Positions 31,133 to 41,819 of a stretch of 64,000 nt of DNA are shown here, piece by piece. The first letter of the stretch is position 1. Every line of letters begins with the position of its first letter. Below the pieces are notes generated by a model. That model ran no database searches. It had not been told where the DNA came from and saw only the letters and a list, made by a program, of their open reading frames with translations. The translations under genes were made by a program, and so were the position numbers. The DNA comes from Aricia agestis (Eukaryota; Arthropoda; Insecta; Lepidoptera; Lycaenidae): NCBI RefSeq assembly GCF_905147365.1, contig NC_056420.1, forward strand, positions 12,968,001 through 13,032,000, read 5' to 3'.

Positions 31133-31203
31133 CTGCGCACACATATGGGCACTATAAAATGACTGCTCCGTAGCTGACCTAGTCGTAATAAAACCGGTTA
31201 TCA
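31133..31203 (+). mobile_element. SINE-T1 body fragment
   Basis: TGCGCACACATATGGGCAC and CTCCGTAGCTGACC match 19297-19340. No tRNA-like head. Confidence 0.65.
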
Positions 31204-31426
31204 AAAAAACCAATGGGCATTATTAATTTATGGAGTTGCTTCACTAAGGTTCCTCCAAAACTCCAGATATTCGGAAGACTTAACTTGGATATTAGTTTGT
31301 TATTAATTTGTTTATAATTTCTTAATATAGTGGAAAAAGTGCACGCAAATATTGTTTTATTAGTGTTCAACATGCATTTCCACCAATAACCAACGGTACA
31401 ATCAATTACATATATTGGATATTAGT

Positions 31427-31482
31427 GTCTAAACACACTAGGCTGAATTACGCCGGCGTAATTTCCGCCGCAAATGTCAATC
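31427..31482. mobile_element. One end of the 60409-type MITE
   Basis: GTCTAAACACACTAGGCTGAA and CGTAATTTCCGCCGC, as at 60409. The other end is gone; the RTE tail (TAA)n begins directly after it. Confidence 0.5.
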
Positions 31483-32710
31483 ATTATTATTATTAACAGC
31501 CGTTAGTGTCCCACTGCTGGGCAAAGGCCTCCCCTGCCTCTTTCCACGTGTCTCTATTCTTCGCTGTATTTGGCCACTCTTTGTCTGCAGCGTCTAGCTG
31601 GTCGCGCCACCTTTTCTTGGGTCTGCCCCTGTTTCGCCGACCGTTCGGTTGCCACTCCGTAACTAGACGCGCCCATCTGTCCGGGTGCATGCGGGTGACG
31701 TGTCCTGCCCAGTTCCGTTTTAAGCCAGCCGCTTTCCTGCCCACGTCCATAAGCCTCGTTTTGGAGCGCAGAGTAGTGTTTCGGATACGATCCATCCTTT
31801 TGACACCTAAGATGCTGCGCTCCATAGCTCGTTGACAAACTCCGAGCCGGGACTTTTGTAAGTTGGTCAAGGACCAAGACTGAGCACCGTAGGTTGGTAG
31901 GTAGGATGGGCAAGATGCACATATCGACGAGTTTACGTTTGAGACACAGTGGAAGATCCCCTTTCATGAGTTCTTTCATGGACCAAAAGCTTTTCCACGC
32001 CTTCTCAATTCTTTGGTTTATTTCCTTGTCCTGTCTATTATTAAAATATGTTATTTGACCCAAATATACGTACTCGTCGACATATCATACCCATCTACCT
32101 CGACCCTACGTTTCGTGCTATTAGTCATGATCTTGATCTTTGACCGATTCATCTGAAGTCCCTAGGTCTTGTAGCATAGACTGTAGGTTCTGAGCTGACG
32201 TAGCAAACAGAACGATGTCGTCAGCTAAGCGGAGGTTTGTGAGCCTTTTCGAGTCTATAACGATCCCCTTGTCTCCCCAACCCATCGAGACTTTCTTGAA
32301 AACCTCTTCTAAGGCGCTCATAAAAAGACGTGGAGATATAGGGTCACCTTGCTTAACACCCCGCTCAACTTTAAATTTCGGGCCTGTGATTTCTATGTAG
32401 TTTCACGGCCGCTAAAATATGTTGATAAATTATTTTGAGTAATTCTATGTAAGTCGGTTCGATATTCTGATTATTGAGGGCCGAAAAAATATTATCATGG
32501 AATATACTGTCGAATGCTTTATTAAAATCGATAAACGCTACATATAAGGGCAAATTGAATTCATTACATTTTTCTCTTGTTTGGTTTACGGTGTGGATAT
32601 GATCGGTTGTTGAGAAGCCTGGCCGAAAGCCAGCTTGTTCAGGTGGTTGGTGGAGATCTAAATGATAATCAATGCGATTTTGAATAATTTTGATAAAAAT
32701 TTTGTATACG
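31478..32710 (-). pseudogene. RTE-type LINE, decayed reverse transcriptase and C-terminal region
   Basis: Minus-strand fragments in order: AGFRPGFSTTD (32670-32600), LYVAFIDFNKAFDS (about 32550-32500, RT catalytic motif A), GVKQGDPISPRLF (about 32360-32310), LADDIVLFA (about 32225, the catalytic-DD motif), then RHPHAPGQMG in a shifted frame, and finally DRIRNTTLRSKTR, WAGHVTRMHPDRW, GRPKKRWRDQL to QQWDTNGC and stop. A (TAA)n tail follows immediately. Several frameshifts and a stop (TAG near 32413) break it. The endonuclease and N-terminal RT are missing beyond 32710, where a Harbinger-like MITE piece begins. It is transcriptionally and catalytically dead as read. Confidence 0.85.
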
Positions 32711-32790
32711 TGTGGTTTTGCCCTACTAGAGATAGGAATAGCTCACAATTGACATAATATGTCTAATGTGAGTTATTCCTATCTCTGCGC
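32711..32790. mobile_element. Core of the 19651-type Harbinger-like MITE
   Basis: TTTTGCCCTACTAGAGATAG, AATAGCTCACAATTGACAT and GTGAGTTATTCCTATCTC. Terminal blocks CGGCCGTTCC are absent. It sits at the truncation point of the RTE pseudogene. Confidence 0.6.
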
Positions 32791-33099
32791 CAGGCTTGCC
32801 ATCTACCCTCCATAATGTAAATAAACAATTTGTCAATTGCCCAATTAACGCATCGGAAAAAATTTGTTCATATTTAAGCCAATCAAAATTAAATCAGAAG
32901 GGCGCTGATTGGTCCGCTGCAATGTCTGACTAAAGGTCAAACGTTGTGCTTCGTTCGAGTTCCATCTAAGTTTGAGTTACGGTTGGAATATTAGCACGAT
33001 ACTGAAATTTGTTCAGACGCAGCGGAACCAAACCGTAAGTGAACCACAACCAAAGCAAATGTGAACCTGAATTGAAGTGTTTAAAAATAACGCGATTGC
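32791..33099. other. No recognised feature
   Basis: Not obviously repetitive. Contains no long frame and no element end I recognise. Confidence 0.3.
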
Positions 33100-33224
33100 C
33101 CTGAAGTAACAAACATACAAACTCACACACTCACAAACATACAAACTCACACACTCACAAACTCACAAACTCACAAACTCATAAACTCACATACTTTTGG
33201 CTATGGCTATAATATTAGTAGGAT
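33100..33224 (-). mobile_element. HelE head with a CTCACAAA array
   Basis: Minus strand begins ATCCTACTAATATTATAGCC, then a run of GTTTGTGAG-type units. Body lost. Confidence 0.55.
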
Positions 33225-33361
33225 TACTTGGTTTATCCAGAAATTCAGCTAACGGCTTGTAAATTTTTGTCGAAATCGGCTCACAAACAGCAGAGTAATC
33301 GTCGAACAAAAAAATCAAATGAAAACGAACATAACATCTCCTCCATTTTGAAAGTCGGTTA

Positions 33362-33531
33362 AAAATGTAATCTATGTGTTAATCCAGGATGTCATAACCT
33401 CCTTGTAAAATTTTGTCGAAATCGGTTCAGCCGTTTAAGCGTGAAGAAGTAACAAACATATAAACTCACAAACTCACACACTCACAAACTCACAAACTCA
33501 CATACTTTCGGCTTTATAATATTAGTAGGAT
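33362..33531 (-). mobile_element. HelE Helitron-like element, 5' two thirds
   Basis: Minus strand: ATCCTACTAATATTATAAAG, (TGTGAGTTTG)n, CACGCTTAAACGGCTGAACC, CATCCTGGATTAACACATAG. The layout parallels HelA (TCC..ATTATAAA head, simple-repeat zone, GCTGAACCGATTT), so HelA and HelE look like relatives. Confidence 0.6.
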
Positions 33532-33545
33532 ATTTTATTTCATTT

Positions 33546-33657
33546 TTTTATGAAATAAGGGGGCAAACGAGCAAACGGGTCACCTGGTGGAAAGCAACTT
33601 CCGTCGCCCATGGATATTCACAACATCAGAAGAGCTGCAGGTGCGTTGCCGGCCTTT
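33546..33657 (-). mobile_element. SINE-1, 3' portion
   Basis: GAAATAAGGGGGCAAACGAG to GTGCGTTGCCGGCCTTTT (plus-strand view). Head and C-rich tract absent. It starts 15 bp after the HelE end. Confidence 0.7.
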
Positions 33658-33747
33658 TATTATAGTTAAATCACAAAAGTTTCTTAAAACCAATTTTTTA
33701 ACCAGACCAGACTTTATAATATCATATGCTGATGATTATAGTTAATC

Positions 33748-33959
33748 AGGGTAAGTTCGGACACAGGGTAAGTCCAGATAATTCAAGTTAATGCTAAATT
33801 AAACTATACTTACGGTACGGCACACTGCAACCGCAAACTGTAGAGTTTGCGGTTGCAGTGCAGTATGGCGTATATGCCTAGTAGCGCCAGGCAAAAAACA
33901 CTGACTAATTTAGAGATAAGTTGAATTATCCGGAATTACTCTGTGTCCGAACTTACCCT
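33748..33959. mobile_element. Inverted-repeat MITE, AATC TSD, with an inner hairpin
   Basis: Ends AGGGTAAGTTCGGACAC / GTGTCCGAACTTACCCT; arms about 45 bp including GATAATTCAA / TTGAATTATC. AATC flanks both sides (33744-33747, 33960-33963). A perfect 17-bp hairpin at 33823-33860 (CACTGCAACCGCAAACT) sits inside and may be a second element. Superfamily unclear. Confidence 0.65.
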
Positions 33960-33963
33960 AATC

Positions 33964-34649
33964 AGCATTTAAATATAATAATGGGGATAAAAATTAATAT
34001 TTCATTTTTCTATTTTGTATTAAAAAACTAACTGTCCTTTTCAAAAGATATATTTTTGAATTCACCTCACTGAAGAGTTAACTGCAACAACCCAGCAACT
34101 TATAACTGGCCTGTGGAAATTACATAATAACTAGATTACAAATCACATCTTCTGCCATTCCGTCCCCAAACTTGTGGGATAAATCAGCCAACTTACTGAC
34201 TTACTTACTGAGATAATTGTAATGGCGCAGATTGTATCTTTATTGACTTACATTATTTATGACTGGTACGATATTATCACCGTTATTAACTTTGGGCTAC
34301 ACTTTACTGAGACACCACGGCATAACCTATCGCGCGGCCATCTATAAAAGGGGTGACAGACGTGTACGCGGAAGAGCCGCGGCCCGCGAGCCGCGAGCCG
34401 CGAGCCTGGGGGCATGGTAATCCAGTGTGAGCGATTCTCGTGTGTCACTGACGCGAGCCGAGTATGTTCGCGAACTTAAAACCCGCGTGCTTAAGCCCGG
34501 CCGCACACTATCCGAATTTCTGATCTGGAAAATTCGGGCTCCCCGCCCGCTCATACATTTTGACACGTCAGAAATCTGATAGTATGTGGGGTCTACAACA
34601 AAATGTATGAACAGAGTGCGTTCCGGCGGGTGTACGAATTTTTTTGATC
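33964..34649. other. Mostly unrecognised; GC-rich patches
   Basis: At 34378-34410 three tandem CGCGAGC-type units (GCCGCGAGCCGCGAGCC). At 34506-34590 CACTATCCGAATTTCTGATC faces GTCAGAAATCTGATAGTATG, suggesting a decayed palindromic MITE. The two minus-strand frames here overlap and encode no known motif. Confidence 0.35.
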
Positions 34650-34828
34650 TGCAGCTCTAGACAAGTGGCAAGTGATTATCGTAAACGCTAACGCTAATGC
34701 TACAAAATGTATGGGATTTGACATTAGTGTTCGTTAGCGAAGCGATGACTTACGTCAAATCGCATACATTTTGTAGCGTTAGCGTTAGCGTTTACGATAC
34801 TCACTTGCCACTTGTCTAGAGCCGCAGG
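34650..34828. mobile_element. Inverted-repeat MITE with ~70-bp arms
   Basis: CTAGACAAGTGGCAAGTGA ... and the complement ending TCACTTGCCACTTGTCTAG; inner (AACGCT)n words and ACAAAATGTATG / CATACATTTTGT also pair. Outer GCAGCTCTAG / CTAGAGCCGC. No clear TSD. Confidence 0.65.
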
Positions 34829-35250
34829 CCTTTCAGTTTCAGAATCGGACAATATTCCACAGTCGCTACAGCATTCTGAGAAAGTATCACAGACTTTAAC
34901 GCTAAAACGAGCCTAGATTAGAAGTCGCGCGGCTGCCGCACCACTCGCGACCTAATGTGAAGGCAGCCTAAATAAAGCACTACTTACAACAGATTTACGT
35001 TTAAAAGTTAGCTAATTACAAGTAAAAAGTTACTAATTATTAGCAAAAATGACTTGTAGATGTCTTTTAAATATAAATTTAAAGCATTCAAGTTGTGACT
35101 ATATTATATGGGGACCTTTTAAAAAGATAAACAAAGCCTGCATTACACTATCAAAGATTATTGTTATACTATATATTTTGCTTAATATAGTAGATACCCA
35201 GTCTATAAATAATATTTTCAGACCTTTTATATTTCGTTACTTACAATTCT
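34829..35250. other. No recognised feature
   Basis: A+T-rich, with a frame at 35049-35312 that is hydrophobic by composition and overlaps the palindrome at 35257. Confidence 0.3.
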
Positions 35251-35256
35251 TTAAGA

Positions 35257-35426
35257 TTTTAGTTTTGTTATTATTTTTAGCAATATTCCGCGAAAACAAC
35301 TTCCACCTTTAAGTAAATGAGTGAGTGTACGCATATGCACGCGTACAGCACCTCCCTCCTCCCACATTTACTTAAAGGTGGAAGTTGTTTTCGGGGAATA
35401 TTGCTAAAAATAATAACAAACTAAAT
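35257..35426. repeat. Large inverted repeat, ~60-bp arms
   Basis: Arms from TTAGTTTTGTTATTATTTTT through AACAACTTCCACCTTTAAG to ACATTTACTTAAAGGTGG and AATAATAACAAACTAAA, with only one or two mismatches. The spacer is about 48 bp (GTGTACGCATATGCACGCG). No TSD found; the ends fade into A+T-rich DNA. Confidence 0.75.
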
Positions 35427-35429
35427 TTA

Positions 35430-35990
35430 AACTATGGATTTCCGCAAAATAACGCCTGATTCCATTAACTAATTCTTTAAGATTCATGAATGGGCTAGAG
35501 CCTAGGCGTTCAATTGACTTATGAATTCAACTTATTTATTGCGAATTGCTGTAATAAAATGTGATATAACCACATAACACTTAATATTCATTTTTTTGTA
35601 AAGGTACCGCCTACGCGTTTCACGTCAACCCTTTAAATATAATATGAAAGCCTGATGATCGAATGTCGTGGCACCTTCCACAATCGACGGTACTAATGAA
35701 GATATATTGTGTCCCGATAAAAAGCCAACAAAATCATCTCACCATAAAATGATCACAAAAATATTCCCTCACAAACCCTCGAGAAATTGATCGCGATCCT
35801 TTTTAACCCTCAACGTAGAATTTCCAGGATATTGTGTGGTATAATAGACCCAATCTGTGGCAGCCGCGGGTGAAATGTGATATGTATCAAGTCAGGAAAT
35901 TGTTAGGTTTGGAAAACGTACGGTTTTAAATAGGTTTTGCAGATATTTGTCACGACTAGGGTGAAGCTAAAAAGGGATGAACTATAAAGG
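35430..35990. other. No recognised feature
   Basis: A GGGTGAAGCTAAAAAGGG near 35959 hints at a scrap of the element starting at 36000. Confidence 0.3.
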
Positions 35991-35999
35991 TCTATTTAA

Positions 36000-36207
36000 G
36001 GGTAAAGCCAAACGAATGTAATTTTGTGAGTCGTGACTCGTAAGTCGTAGAATTTCTGCCGCGTAAATATCTTTTCATACAAATCACGACTCACAAAATT
36101 ACGCTCGTGTGACTCAATCAGGACTTTTGTAACTTAACTGAATGCAGCAGAATATGTTCCAGCCGAAATTCTGCAACTCACAAATTACGCTCGTTTGGCT
36201 ACACCCT
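36000..36207. mobile_element. Inverted-repeat MITE, copy of the 42069 family
   Basis: GGGTAAAGCCAAACGAATG at the left, CGCTCGTTTGGCTACACCC at the right; GTCGTGACTCG and CACGACTCAC also pair inside. The flanking bases are not a clean TSD. Confidence 0.65.
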
Positions 36208-36301
36208 ATAAAAGAAACTTGTAATTATATTTTTTTTTGTTATAGGTAGTTGTTAATCTGATATCAAGACAATATTTTATTTTTAATCTTAAATTATCTT
36301 A

Positions 36302-36439
36302 GGACCTGTTTCATCACTTCCTGATAAGGTGCCGGATAGGCTATCCACAACTTATTTGACAGATGATCCATTCTCTACATTCTGTCAAGTAATGTGGATA
36401 GCCTATCGGGCACTTACCAGGAAGTGGTGAAACAGGCCC
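36302..36439. mobile_element. Harbinger-like MITE, sibling of 17369
   Basis: GGACCTGTTTCATCACTTCC / GGAAGTGGTGAAACAGGCCC with GATAGGCTATCCACAA / ATGTGGATAGCCTATC inside. Left flank TTA and right flank TAA, so the TSD is not exact. Confidence 0.65.
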
Positions 36440-36554
36440 TAAGTTTATTAAACTACTTGTTCAATAAAATAACAATTCATACAATAACAGATGATATTTT
36501 TCGTCGGACGGATCGGCTTTCGAATTTTTTGGATGGCATACATCCTTGTAATCG

Positions 36555-36665
36555 TAGACATACCATCGAGGAAATTGATTCCTATGCAGTTGACGGACCT
36601 ACGTCATGTGGTCGGCTTAAGGCGGGGATTAATCTCAATCCAAAACTATAACTTTGCTCACAACC
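36555..36665 (+). repeat. Repeat fragment paired with 37022-37185 (opposite orientation)
   Basis: GAAATTGATTCCTATGCAG, GACGGACCTACGTCATG and TTAAGGCGGGGATTAATC match the minus strand of the second segment. Here the part between GTGGTCGG and TTAAGGCG is deleted. Confidence 0.6.
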
Positions 36666-37021
36666 AAAGACCAAGCGTATACGCATCGCAATAAGATTCA
36701 TTTTAGCTTAGCATAAAACTGATGTCACTTGAGCGGATTTTCTCTATTTTTCATGTTTTTTTTAAATATCTTTGGAAATAAACATTATGAAACAAAATTG
36801 TTCGGTTAAAGAATTTTTAATATAGATTTACTAACAATTTATTCAAACAAAATGTATAATTATCCTAGTTAATACTTATATTTCGATGAAATAGATTTTT
36901 ATCAGAGGTGAGTTTGTAAATAAATTACAGCTAAAGTATTAAGTTTTATTAAAATGTTCATGGTTTAAGGTATTTTAAATATTGTGCTTTATACCTCATA
37001 TTTTTTAAAACTTCGTTATTA

Positions 37022-37185
37022 TATTGGAACTAGGTAAACCGGAAGTCGCGGAATAACAAATTGGGGTTTATCCTCGCCTTAAATGTCAATTCGATGCTAG
37101 CTGTGATCGGTCGGATGGGTTTGATGTAATGCGACCAAATTACTTAGGTCCGCCATCTGCCTAGGAATCAACTTCTCTGATAGTA
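37022..37185 (-). repeat. Repeat fragment, fuller copy
   Basis: Minus strand: GAGAAGTTGATTCCTAGGC, GGCGGACCTAAGTAATTTGG, CATCCGACCGATCACAGC, TTTAAGGCGAGGATAAACCC, CGCGACTTCCGGTTTACC. It contains no frame of note. Confidence 0.6.
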
Positions 37186-37377
37186 CATAATATAAAAATG
37201 CATTTAATTTCAGTTCAATAATATCATTTAACGTATAAATTAATAAAAGCACTATTAATATAATACTAATGTATGCGTGTCTCTCCAGCTGAGATCAGTA
37301 GCTATGATAAACGTATGTATGTTGATCAAAGGTACACAGGATATATGCGATAGTGAAGTCAGCTGTGGATGATATTA

Positions 37378-37408
37378 TATCGATAAACTTTTGTAGTTTA
37401 TCGATATT
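37378..37408. promoter_or_regulatory. Inverted pair of TATCGATA (DRE-like) motifs
   Basis: ATATCGATAAAC and GTTTATCGATAT pair across seven bases. TATCGATA is the DREF-binding core in Drosophila promoters. There is no gene model attached, so function is speculative. Confidence 0.3.
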
Positions 37409-37711
37409 CTTTCTCTATTTTATCCATTATTTTGTTTATAGCTGTATGTTACTCGTATGACATTCTGATTGAATTTATAAGCTTTCGAAAAATAAGTAGG
37501 TATTAATAAATTAAATAACTAAAATAAATTATGTGACTTAGTGAATATATTATGTAAATTAAGTCTTTAAATAATACAATATGGTGTACCTACTTTGTTG
37601 TTTATGGTATTTAATATTTTTAATGAAAAAAACTCGACAATCACATTTCCAATTGCTATAATATTATTAAACATTATCTTATTATTTCACTTTGTTAATT
37701 GCCCTCTTAAT

Positions 37712-37805
37712 CCCCAAGCGGCCGGATCCAGCCGCCACAGATTATACTGCAGCTATTCCATGCTATTCCGTCTACACCCAAGCGGCCGGATGTGGCCGCG
37801 CTCTT
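37712..37805. repeat. GC-rich doublet
   Basis: CCCAAGCGGCCGGATCCAGCC and CCCAAGCGGCCGGATGTGGCC lie 65 bp apart in A+T-rich DNA. It could be the two ends of a small element or a local duplication. Confidence 0.4.
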
Positions 37806-39560
37806 TCATTCGATCAAGTTACGTATTTCGTCGACTTAGAGACTACTTTTGTATGAAGAAGTTTTATTAATTACGATCCATGATAAATTTTCCACATTCT
37901 GAATGCAAAATATTATACAATCTGTGGTCGACGAATATTTGTCAGTCATTTGAAAATCGTGAATTTTTTCGTGTGTGTTCTGCCATGTTGTGTAATTTGT
38001 TTGATATTATTGATGGATTTAACGAATGTAAGTAGTAAAATAGTTTAATTTACTAATTATAATTTATAAATACTTTTAGATAATCATTTGAAAGAAATAC
38101 TTACATCGTAATAGCTTCTAGTTTACACTAGAAAAGTTGGCTTTTATTTATGTGATTTGAACGCGATTTGTTTAACATTTTTGTAAATAATTGACGTTGC
38201 TTATATTATTGTGTACAAAACGATTTAGGTCCTATTAATAGCATAAAATAGTATCGTTTTAGTAAAACAATCAAGATAAAAATTACCTATTTGTAACGGC
38301 TTTTTGCCGGCCGCAGCCATTTTGAACTTTATTTGTATAGCACCAAGGACGAAGTTTGCTTGTGTATAATACGAAACCGGTTTTTGTTATTCTTACCTCT
38401 TAACTGTTTAATGATAACATCTGAAGTTATTTCAAAGAATTGTTTACATAAACAGTTTGTATAACTCTCTGTTATTGAGATTATAATAATGTATTAATGT
38501 ATTTGTTGCGAAATAGTTAGAAACATAGATTTCAAAGTTTACAGTGGTGAGACGAATATCACATCTGACTAAATACTATATTATGATGGCTTGATAGATA
38601 GAAAATTTAACATATATTATAACAATATTTCACACAAACATAAAATATGGATTAGATGTAAAGTTATTACATTATTTGTACAAGGAGGGTAGGCCGGGTG
38701 CTATTTTTTTTTGCACACCACATTTGTTGCAAATATTTTTGCACTTACTGAAGAGCTACATACAGAAATACTAATTTATCGGCTCAATATTTCTGCAAGA
38801 ATGTGGAAGGTATCGGAATATAAAAATAGGGTTTTATCGTTTTTTGTTTTTATATACAGAAGGCAACTGGATATGGTATAGGTATGACAAATGGCAGTTC
38901 ACATAACATTCAACTACGTCACAAATCTATTGGCGTCAGTCGATAAATAGTTTCGTTATATCGATATTGAAGTCGCACGTCACTACGGTCCTTACACTGG
39001 AACATGTTGCTGGGCTATTAATCACAATTTATCAGCAGAATACATTACACGGCCGGCCCATTTTTCCTCATCATTTTGACACCTACAACCTAGTGAGCGC
39101 ATTATAGTGTCGATATTATTATATGTCTTGTACTTAGTTAGCTTAGGCGTGAAGTACTACTAGAGGTTGTGTAAACATTCATCGTGCAGTACCGTACATT
39201 TTTAATTCAAGAATTAAAGAAATGCGAAATCTAACTTGTATTGTGTGGTGTTTTTAAATTTAAATGTACAGAACTTGTGTAATATCCAGATTACTGAATA
39301 AACGTTAATTTATTTATTTTACATATTTAATTTCATTTATATTTAATTTGTTTTAGTGGTTTGAATTTGAAAAGAAAACGAACATATAATTTATGTTTAA
39401 TGTTATTAAGAATTATAACCGGCATTACAATACCAAAACCATTTCTGAACTTATTTGCTTTTATTTAAAATAGTGAGTATTAGAACAGTAAACTTTAAGA
39501 CCTCGTGGGAACTATGGCAAGGTGGGCTGTTTGAAACTATTAATATATTAATAACTTAAG
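37806..39560. other. Longest stretch without a recognised repeat
   Basis: No Helitron, SINE or MITE end is visible. A short ATGGATTTAACGAAT immediately followed by GTAAGT (38012-38032) could be a first coding exon with a strong donor, but five codons cannot be tested by eye. AATAAA near 39297 could end a transcript. No long frame on either strand. Confidence 0.35.
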
Positions 39561-39576
39561 ATATAACTGTATTTTA

Positions 39577-39900
39577 CAAAGATAAAACCGACTCCAAAAT
39601 TGTACGTAATTGAGAATTAAAACCCCCTATCTCCAAAAGTGCTGAACCGATTTTGATGAAACTTACATTATTCCCTTAGTTAAATAATACCTAGTATAAC
39701 AAAAAAGAATTACTGAAATCGGAATGGTAGTTCCAGAGATACACAAATATAAAAACATACATACATACATATACTTTTAAAATTTGGCACGTTTGTTCAG
39801 ACGCTGATATAGACTAACATATACGAAAATTTGGCAGTTTGGAAATGTTACAGACATACGCGTCGAATTGATAACTTCTTTTTTTTGGAGTTGGTTAAAA
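39577..39900 (+). mobile_element. Rep-Q, near full length
   Basis: AAGATAAAACCGACTCC to TTTTGGAGTTGGTTAAAAA; the ends are inverted (ACCGACTCC / GGAGTTGGT). Contiguous where 4009-4622 is interrupted. Confidence 0.75.
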
Positions 39901-40480
39901 ATAGTTATGGTGTAGTGTAGTAGCTGGTAGTAGTTGTACTTTGGTTAAACACAAGAATTAAAAGCCGTAAAGAACTATAAACAATTATCGTTCAGCCTAT
40001 AATTACCTCGTATTATTTTAATTTATATTATTGACCCAGACATAAAACAAATGAGAAGTTGTTAAAAATACCCCTGGTGTTTACAATGGGAGGGAAAACG
40101 GTACAAACTTCACAACATTTCGCATAAAAGGGACAAAAACATTTTCCAAATGTTTTTGATTAATTTTTGGGAGTTTTTAATCCAAGCAATATTGCACTCG
40201 GCTTCAAAGCTGTAAAATAAAATACTCCTAATTATGACGAGAAAGCTCGCCTCAAAGCCTTTTCGGTAGATTAGATTAATTACTAAGAAGTTGATCAAAT
40301 GAAAATTTTGAGCCATTGGCATCTTAAGCGATCAGTTTCTAATTATTTAAGAAAATTATAAGGAAATTTAAATTGAAATTCATAATGGAGCGATAAAATT
40401 TTACGCCTAATGGCCTTTGTAAGTTCCTGTGATGGAAATGTCAAACTTGATCCGTTCTCACACCTAAATTGTTAATCGCG
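39901..40480. other. No recognised feature
   Basis: A+T-rich; the minus frame 40110-40322 is not recognisable. Confidence 0.35.
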
Positions 40481-40483
40481 ATA

Positions 40484-40533
<50 letters not shown>

Positions 40534-40698
40534 ACATCAGTTGTGTCAACTGCTTGCCTGATTACATATAATAATAATAAAAAAATGGATTTCTAATTGT
40601 GTTAGTAACGCTATAACTCGATAACGGCTGGACCGATTCTTTGATTGATTGATTGAATCCTTGAAGTCCAGGCAAGGTAGGTAGAGGTAGACAGCTAG
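40484..40698 (+). mobile_element. HelC with an expanded AT array
   Basis: TCTATATATATA head, then an (AT)n run to 40531, an extra segment, then AATGGATTTCTAATTGTG, GATAACGGCTGGACCGATTC and the end GACAGCTAG. The AT array lies where other HelC copies have only about 8-10 bases. Confidence 0.6.
40486..40531. repeat. (AT)n microsatellite
   Basis: About 22 uninterrupted AT units. Confidence 0.95.
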
Positions 40699-40918
40699 TT
40701 AAAATATAGATCAGCCAAACAGATATTTGCCAAATATGGTAAAGAATTAAACATCATTTAATCGTATTTCCATGACCAATTGACAACCAAAATGGGACTA
40801 GTGTCTTGCTATTTACACTTTGCTTTCGCGCTTACTAATCTCAAGTTTTTAACAATTTTATACCAGGAGCAATAATTTTAATATATTGTCAGAATGCATA
40901 CGTCATAATAATCATATA

Positions 40919-41155
40919 CAGGGTGTACCAAAACTAAGTGATAATACTTTAGGGTGTGTAAGTGTTCATTGTAGAGAGTGTTACAGTAAAAGTAGCAGCG
41001 GCGAAAGACCAACATTTTTCTTCACTTTTGTATGGGGAAACTCGTAAAAAAAGAGAAAAAATGTGTTCTTTGAGCGCCTCTACTTTCACAGTGAACTCTC
41101 TACAAGGAACACATACACACCCAAAAGTATTATCACGTAGTTTTGTTACACCTTG
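40919..41155. mobile_element. TA-MITE, shortened and diverged
   Basis: CAGGGTGTACCAAAACTAAG to GTTTTGTTACACCTTG, TA at 40917-40918 and 41156-41157. The centre (ACTCGTAAAAAAAGAG) has lost the GACGCTCGGGCC segment. Confidence 0.75.
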
Positions 41156-41479
41156 TATATCGCACACCTTCTCAGTTTTTTTTATTACCTATTTCACCCA
41201 AAAGGTCTTTTTGAATGAAACAACTAATGTTTTACATACTCCACCGTATTAAGCTATGTTATGCAATAAGTAATGCACTCAAAGCCCCTTTGAGCGCAGC
41301 GACCGAATCTAAAAATTCCGTAGCGGGTAGAGTATAGGCATACAATAAGTAGCTATCTGGCATCTGCGTATGAGCTACACTCTGAAATGTACTCTATTTA
41401 TTTTTGAAATAGTTTTATGTTACAGTTTTGCTTTATAGACTTAGTCAAATGCTTAGGCATAATGTTAAATATTGTTAAT

Positions 41480-41655
41480 TAATATTATCTTTGGTGCTTA
41501 CTGAAAACCAGCGTTGCGAACTGTGTTTCGCCACATATGCTGAGTAGGCGCCGATTTGGTAAGACTTGTATTTGAAATGTTATTGATTATTTGTATTGTA
41601 CATATTTTACTGTTTTACCAAATAAAGTTTCTTTCTTTCTTTCTTTCTTTCTAAC
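41480..41655 (+). mobile_element. Non-LTR 3' tail ending in (TTTC)n
   Basis: TTACCAAATAAAGTTTC followed by TTTCTTTCTTTC. AATAAA-like sequence merging into a short tandem tail is a LINE 3' end pattern. The start is arbitrary. Confidence 0.5.
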
Positions 41656-41819
41656 GAAAAAACCTAACACCCCCTACTCCGACCGCACCGCTCTGCCTTT
41701 TGATGCGACGTTGCCGTGCATTGTCTATTACTTAGACTATGTTCTATTACGTATGCGAATTATAATTGCTTAAGTTGATAAAAATGATATGCAATATCTT
41801 TACCACAGCAGTCCCTGAG

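Noticed and set aside
31554..32063. 169-codon minus-strand frame taken as one protein
   Set aside because: It reads RTE sequence in a frame that leaves the conserved one partway. I treat the whole region as a frameshifted pseudogene.
33115..33200. CRISPR-like array of CTCACAAA units
   Set aside because: Short simple repeats without unique spacers, part of a Helitron-like head in a eukaryotic genome.
36394..36651. 85-codon plus-strand frame
   Set aside because: It starts in a MITE arm and runs into a repeat fragment; composite of two repeats.
40949..41252. Overlapping 72- and 96-codon frames on opposite strands
   Set aside because: They fall in the arms of a TA-MITE foldback, which makes both strands look alike.
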